From Trochalopteron elliotii (lineage: Eukaryota > Chordata > Aves > Passeriformes > Leiothrichidae): 64,000 bases of DNA. Both the position numbers and the translations under genes were made by a program. Each line of letters begins with the position of its first letter. Position 1 is the first letter of the stretch. The stretch is taken from positions 260,944 to 324,943 of the forward strand of contig JANPWX010000010.1 of assembly GCA_024734555.1 (NCBI GenBank). The letters run 5' to 3'. This document shows, in pieces, positions 60,301 to 64,000 of this stretch. Below the pieces are notes generated by a model. It ran no database searches. It was not told the origin of the DNA and was given only the letters and a program-made list of their open reading frames with translations.

Positions 60301-61607
60301 GTTGGGAGCCATTTTCCTGGATGGGTTCAGTTTCTTTCCTCCTGAAGCTCCTGGCTGGCAAAGACCTACTGGGCCATCTTGAGGTCATCCCTGGTATTTT
60401 CCCTCTAGCATATTCTCATGTGCTTTGTCCGGTGACACTGTATCCTCAGGAGTGGATGACCAGGTGTGTGCAGGACTTGGGAGGACACTGCAGAGTAACT
60501 TTCTGAGCTGAGTCCATTTCATGTTGGAGTCACCTTTTTCAGTGCTGGGCCCAGGTGCTGCCATCGGCAGCCTGGCACCCCAAAGGTGGTGTCGTGTGCT
60601 CAGACATTGATGTGGACCAGGTGTTAGCAATGATGTGAGGCATATGGAGGTGCTAGTACAAGGAAGCAGAATGGAGAAGTCTGTGAGAAGAATACAGAGG
60701 GAGCAGGGCAATGTCCTGGTAGGGTTGTGTCTGGGAAACTCATACTGCCCAGGACTTTATCCTGCCTTGGTCCTACCAGTTTTGCCTCTCTTGGATCAAG
60801 GGTTTCTCCTTCTCTCTGCCCAGCACCTACACCCTGGGACATCCTTCATTTTTCCTCCATAGGTGCCTCTTGGTCATCTCTAATTTCCTTGCTTCAGTTT
60901 TTCCATCTGAATGTTGAAGCAGGTCTCGGTGTTGACTGTCAGCCAGCATGACACCAGCTGAGTTCAGTTCCTCATCCCTGCCTGGAGTCACGTCTGTCCC
61001 TGCAAACCAGGTGGATGGAGTAGGCTGGTGGGAGGTTGCCAAGACCTCTCCTCCAGCTCACAATGCTCCCAGCTCTGAAGAGAACTTCTACATTTTATGG
61101 ACCATTTAGCTTTCCAATGGTGATCCTAATTCTTCACAGCATGTATGTGCCATTTCTTGGTTATTAAAAAGACCTCTGAAAAGGAGCTGCCCTCTGAGTC
61201 AGAGCTCTTCCATGCAGTTAATTGCAGGAAGGTTTTCCTTAGACTGTGAGGCTTAATATTTCCAAACTGTCCCTATGCTAAGAGGATGAATTAATACCCA
61301 GGTTTCCCCACGGCTGCAGAGACTGACCCTTGTGCACCATCAGTAAGCAGGCATGGGAAGAACACTTATGCTGGGAGTAGTTCAGTCGTGGAATTGCACT
61401 GGAGGAAGTCCACTTTATTTCTTCACAGAGCTCAAGAGTGCTTTAAAGTTGTCTGGCCAGGTGTCTCAGTCTTTCATCTCTAAATCCTTATTTCATGTGA
61501 CACTTCAGGTGCCAAAGTGGCCTCCATTCCTTGGGGGCCCAAGCAAGCACCATGTTTACTGGGAAAGGAGTGATTACCTTGGACTGACTGACAAGTCAGC
61601 CAAAGGT

Positions 61608-61684
61608 TGGATGGATGGATGGATGGATGGATGGATGGATGGATGGATGGATGGATGGATGGATGGATGGATGGATGGATGGAC
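61608..61684. repeat. (TGGA)n microsatellite, about 19 copies
   Basis: Nineteen near-perfect tetranucleotide units. The + strand frame across it reads Met-Asp-Gly-Trp repeats, which is an artefact of the tetranucleotide. Likely length-polymorphic. Confidence 0.98.
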
Positions 61685-62066
61685 TGGATGTGGTTCAAGC
61701 AGGGAAGTTCTTTGTCAAGTCACTGCTGTGTATGAGAAAACAGAGGCAGCAAGCCATTAGACTGTGTATTTCAGGTGTGAGGAAGCTGCTGAGGTCCCCT
61801 GGCATTGTGAAATGCCAAGTGAAATGTTACTGCCATGCAGAGCACAGCAGTGTGTTGGAATTAATGAGTCTGGTGTAGGAAGAGCACATGTGAACAGTCT
61901 GGAGGGTTAATGTGTGATGGTGATAGACATAGGCAGGGGTTTGTCATCAGGATTGCTGTGTTTGGGAAGCACGTTCTAATGGCAAGACCACATGAAAAGA
62001 AATTGGGACTTGCAAGGAGAGCACTAAAAGTCATCAATGGACGAAGTTGTTTTGCGTTTGCTGCAG

Positions 62067-62128
62067 GCCTGAAGCAAATTGCTGGCTTAAGGGGCTCTAA
62101 GCACCTGGGTCTTGCACTGGATTTACAG
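62067..62128 (+). other. ERI3: Exon-like segment (possible alternative or poison exon of ERI3)
   Basis: A pyrimidine-rich acceptor (TTTTGCGTTTGCTGCAG, ending 62066) and a strong donor (CAG followed by GTAAGG, from 62129) bracket 62 bases on the gene strand. Joined to the preceding ERI3 exon it begins with the G needed to complete the split ATG. It then diverges from the known protein and meets TAA after about 10 codons, so inclusion would truncate the protein. It does not encode the expected ERI3 residues. There is no transcript evidence; it may be chance. Confidence 0.3.
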
Positions 62129-62369
62129 GTAAGGTGAAATTGAGAAGGGGCTAAGTAATTAATTCCTCTTCTTGTGACCAGGATGGGAGATGATTCTGAC
62201 TTGCCACTTCTCCTCAGAAGTTGCTTCAGAAGCTGGTAAGGACTCTGGTTGTGAAACCCAGGAAGCAAAGAGGATCCCTGGGTGCCTGACAATTCCTTTT
62301 CTCTGTTGGTTCTTTCTTGCAGGCAGCCTCGGGCTGCCTGTCTCTTTGTTAAGAGAGTGACAGCAATGT

Positions 62370-62680
62370 GACACCGTGAAAATAATTACTAACAAATCAC
62401 GGTGGTGACTGCAAACAGCTCGCTGTCTTCAGAGGCATGTCAGGGAGCATTAGAGCAGGGCCGTGGGAGCGGCAGAGCGGCTAGGGGCTCTCTCTCTGCT
62501 CTAGGCTGAGGGAAGATCTTCGGAGACCTTTGGTGCCTGCCACCCCCACATCATTCCTTCCTCGTTGGCTCTTTCTTTCCTCCCTTCCCTGCCTTTGCCA
62601 CCAATAATTAAGCCCATTAATTGCACAGCGAGTTTAGAAAAGCTAATGGTAAGACAGGGCTTCTGCCTTCCCTGGATTCA
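62370..62680. promoter_or_regulatory. ERI3: Strong candidate conserved non-coding element
   Basis: Unique intronic stretch with AATAATTACTAAC, CACCAATAATTAAGCCC and CCCATTAATTGCACAGC, a tight cluster of TAATTA-type homeodomain cores. Retained CpGs occur in ACAGCTCGCTG, GAGCGGCAGAGCGG and CACAGCGAG. No ORF. Conservation inferred. Confidence 0.45.
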
Positions 62681-63499
62681 GCAACCAGACACAGAACAAT
62701 GAAAAAAATTCTGGAGAGATATCATGGACAGAAGCACATCCAAGCTGTTTTCCATCTTGCAGCTCTCATGTGTTGCTCTGGGCTGTAATGTTTATTAGCA
62801 GAGTGCCCCTAGGAATTCATGGGCTGCTGATACAGTTGGAGAATGGCCCGTGTCCTTGCCCTCAGGAGCCTTCAGTCTCGGTGAATCTGAGATAGGTTTG
62901 TATTTGTGCAGAGCATCACAGCAAACATGCAGTTACCTGGCATGTCCAGCAAAAAAAGTGGGGAGAAGAATGAGGATGTACCAGAATACAATAAGGATGG
63001 TGCCAGTCAGTGTGACTGAAGCTGCAAGTGAAGACAATCCTTCAAGGAATAAGGAGTGAACAGGTCACATGTGAGGAAGGTGGCTGGTACCAAATAGAGC
63101 AGCTGGGGGAGTTTCTGCAGGGATGAGCCCCTGTGGCTGTGTTGGAGTGGGGACCCTTCTGCAGCTCTGCAGAGTCTGAGGGAAGCTCCCTCTAAAGCCT
63201 CTCGTTATATTGATATAAAGCTCCCTCCAAATGGCAGGTGTAGCAGAGATACTGATAGGAAACTGGAAGGCAGCTGCTGGCTGAAGTGTCCTTCAGCAGC
63301 ATTGATAATCAAACCCCTGGACAAGCTTTCAGAGGGAGCTCACAGCCTCCCCTCCCCTCCTTGTTCCTGGTGGTATTTCATACACCAGTTTGTGAACGGG
63401 CTGTGCTGTTTGGCAGGGCTGTAGGGGGGAGGCAGAAGGTGCGGATGGGAGCCTGCTCCTAGGTGCCTGCTCTACTGTGCAGCCTTCATTCCCATTCCC

Positions 63500-63800
63500 T
63501 TAGTTACTAAAGTGATTTTCCTGACTGTCACATCTGTAAATAATGTTGCTGGCGTATCTAGCTGGATGCAGAGTGGCGATGGATGGGGGAGGGCTGGCGC
63601 TGAGGGTGGCCGTAACAGCCCCTCTCCCCGACTCATACAATATTTATGCAGGGCTGGGAGTCGGCGGCACTGACCTCTGGGTCGTGCTGTTAAACAGCTC
63701 CCGCAGCCCCTGCATCCTAATTGCTGCACTTGTCCTTTGCTCTGGAGGATTCGCTGCTCCTTCTCTCTGGCGAAGCAAATACTAATGGCAGCTTGTGCTT
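63500..63800. promoter_or_regulatory. ERI3: Candidate conserved non-coding element
   Basis: Unique intronic sequence with TGGCGTATC, AGAGTGGCGATGG, GACTCATACAATATTTATG, AGTCGGCGGC and CATCCTAATTGCTGC, combining AT-rich cores with retained CpGs. Conservation inferred. Confidence 0.4.
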
Positions 63801-64000
63801 GGAGGTGGGAGCAGTCTCTTCCCCACAAGGAAAAGACAAACTTGTTTTCCCCTGTGCATGTGTAATTTGCACGGAAACCTGTGCTAGGTCCCTGCTACCC
63901 AATGTGCCAGTCTCCCCAGTGCTGACAGCATGAGAGCCCATGAAGCTGCTGTGCATGCAATTTTGGGTTGTATATCATCATAGGGCACAGAAAGAGCCCT

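Larger units (their letters stand above)
21280..64000 (+). other. ERI3: ERI3 transcription unit (5' part, continues past the window)
   Basis: Inferred extent of the gene from its CpG island to the window end. Four coding exons are visible, with introns of about 9, 13.75, 6.2 and 2.2 kb and a last intron exceeding 10.3 kb. Intron phases read 0, 0, 0 after the first three exons and 2 after the fourth. The two middle exons are symmetric, so skipping either would keep frame. Neighbour: a probable divergent RNF220 to the left. The exons for the C-terminal third of the protein, with the remaining catalytic residues, are outside the window. Confidence 0.85.
53627..64000 (+). other. ERI3: ERI3 intron (incomplete, runs past the window)
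   Basis: At least 10.4 kb. I looked for the expected next exon (Leu-Pro-Gly-Gln-Cys-Gln-Tyr...) and for the C-terminal exons with the Exo III His/Asp, and found neither. The intron carries a (TGGA)n microsatellite, a 62-base exon-like segment (62067-62128) and several candidate conserved non-coding elements, listed separately. Regions such as 57950-61000 show nothing I can name. Confidence 0.8.

Noticed and set aside
61353..61878. Frames encoding Met-Asp-Gly-Trp repeats
   Set aside because: Translation of the (TGGA)n microsatellite.
1..64000. Search for CRISPR arrays, phage, operons or viral genes
   Set aside because: None seen: no spaced direct repeats, no prokaryotic gene density, no retroviral gag/pol/env-like frames or paired LTRs.

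Overview
This window is vertebrate nuclear DNA, almost certainly from a bird. The diagnostic signs are several 5'-truncated CR1 LINE fragments. One of them (about 49045-49489) ends in the typical avian CR1 3' tail. The introns are of moderate size, the CpG islands are sharp, and the coding exons are highly conserved and flanked by consensus GT/AG sites. There is no bacterial, phage or CRISPR content. I found no virus-derived gene and no new defence or metabolic system.

The one gene I can name with confidence is ERI3 (ERI1 exoribonuclease family member 3, also called prion-interacting protein PRNPIP), on the + strand. Four coding exons are present: about 30944-31218, 44969-45085, 51266-51325 and 53535-53626. 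They encode the linker and the first two thirds of a DEDDh 3'-5' exoribonuclease domain, with the Exo I (DFE) and Exo II (GDWD) regions. The last exons, carrying the Exo III His/Asp, lie beyond base 64000. The 5' end of the gene falls in a CpG island at about 21280-22050. Its core is lost in a 400-base assembly gap (21450-21849), which probably hides the first coding exon.

The left end (1-2600) is a second CpG-island promoter region. In human, the gene next to the 5' end of ERI3 is RNF220, transcribed divergently. A minus-strand splice donor at 1851-1846 in this island fits an untranslated first exon of RNF220, but that identity rests on synteny and not on protein sequence. Between the two promoters (2600-21200) lies non-coding sequence with old CR1 fragments, microsatellites, a CTCF-like site (5584-5598), an exon-like minus-strand segment (7065-7167), and several stretches that read like conserved non-coding elements.

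The ERI3 introns hold further candidate conserved non-coding elements. The strongest are 39700-40400, 43640-44420, 51400-51890, 55440-55720 and 62370-62680. They are AT-rich, dense in homeodomain-type TAATTA/CCATAAA cores, keep CpGs, and have no ORF. The likely biology is a developmental regulatory landscape shared by RNF220 and ERI3, with a housekeeping nuclease gene hosting enhancers in its introns. All statements about conservation are judgements from sequence texture; no alignment was run.
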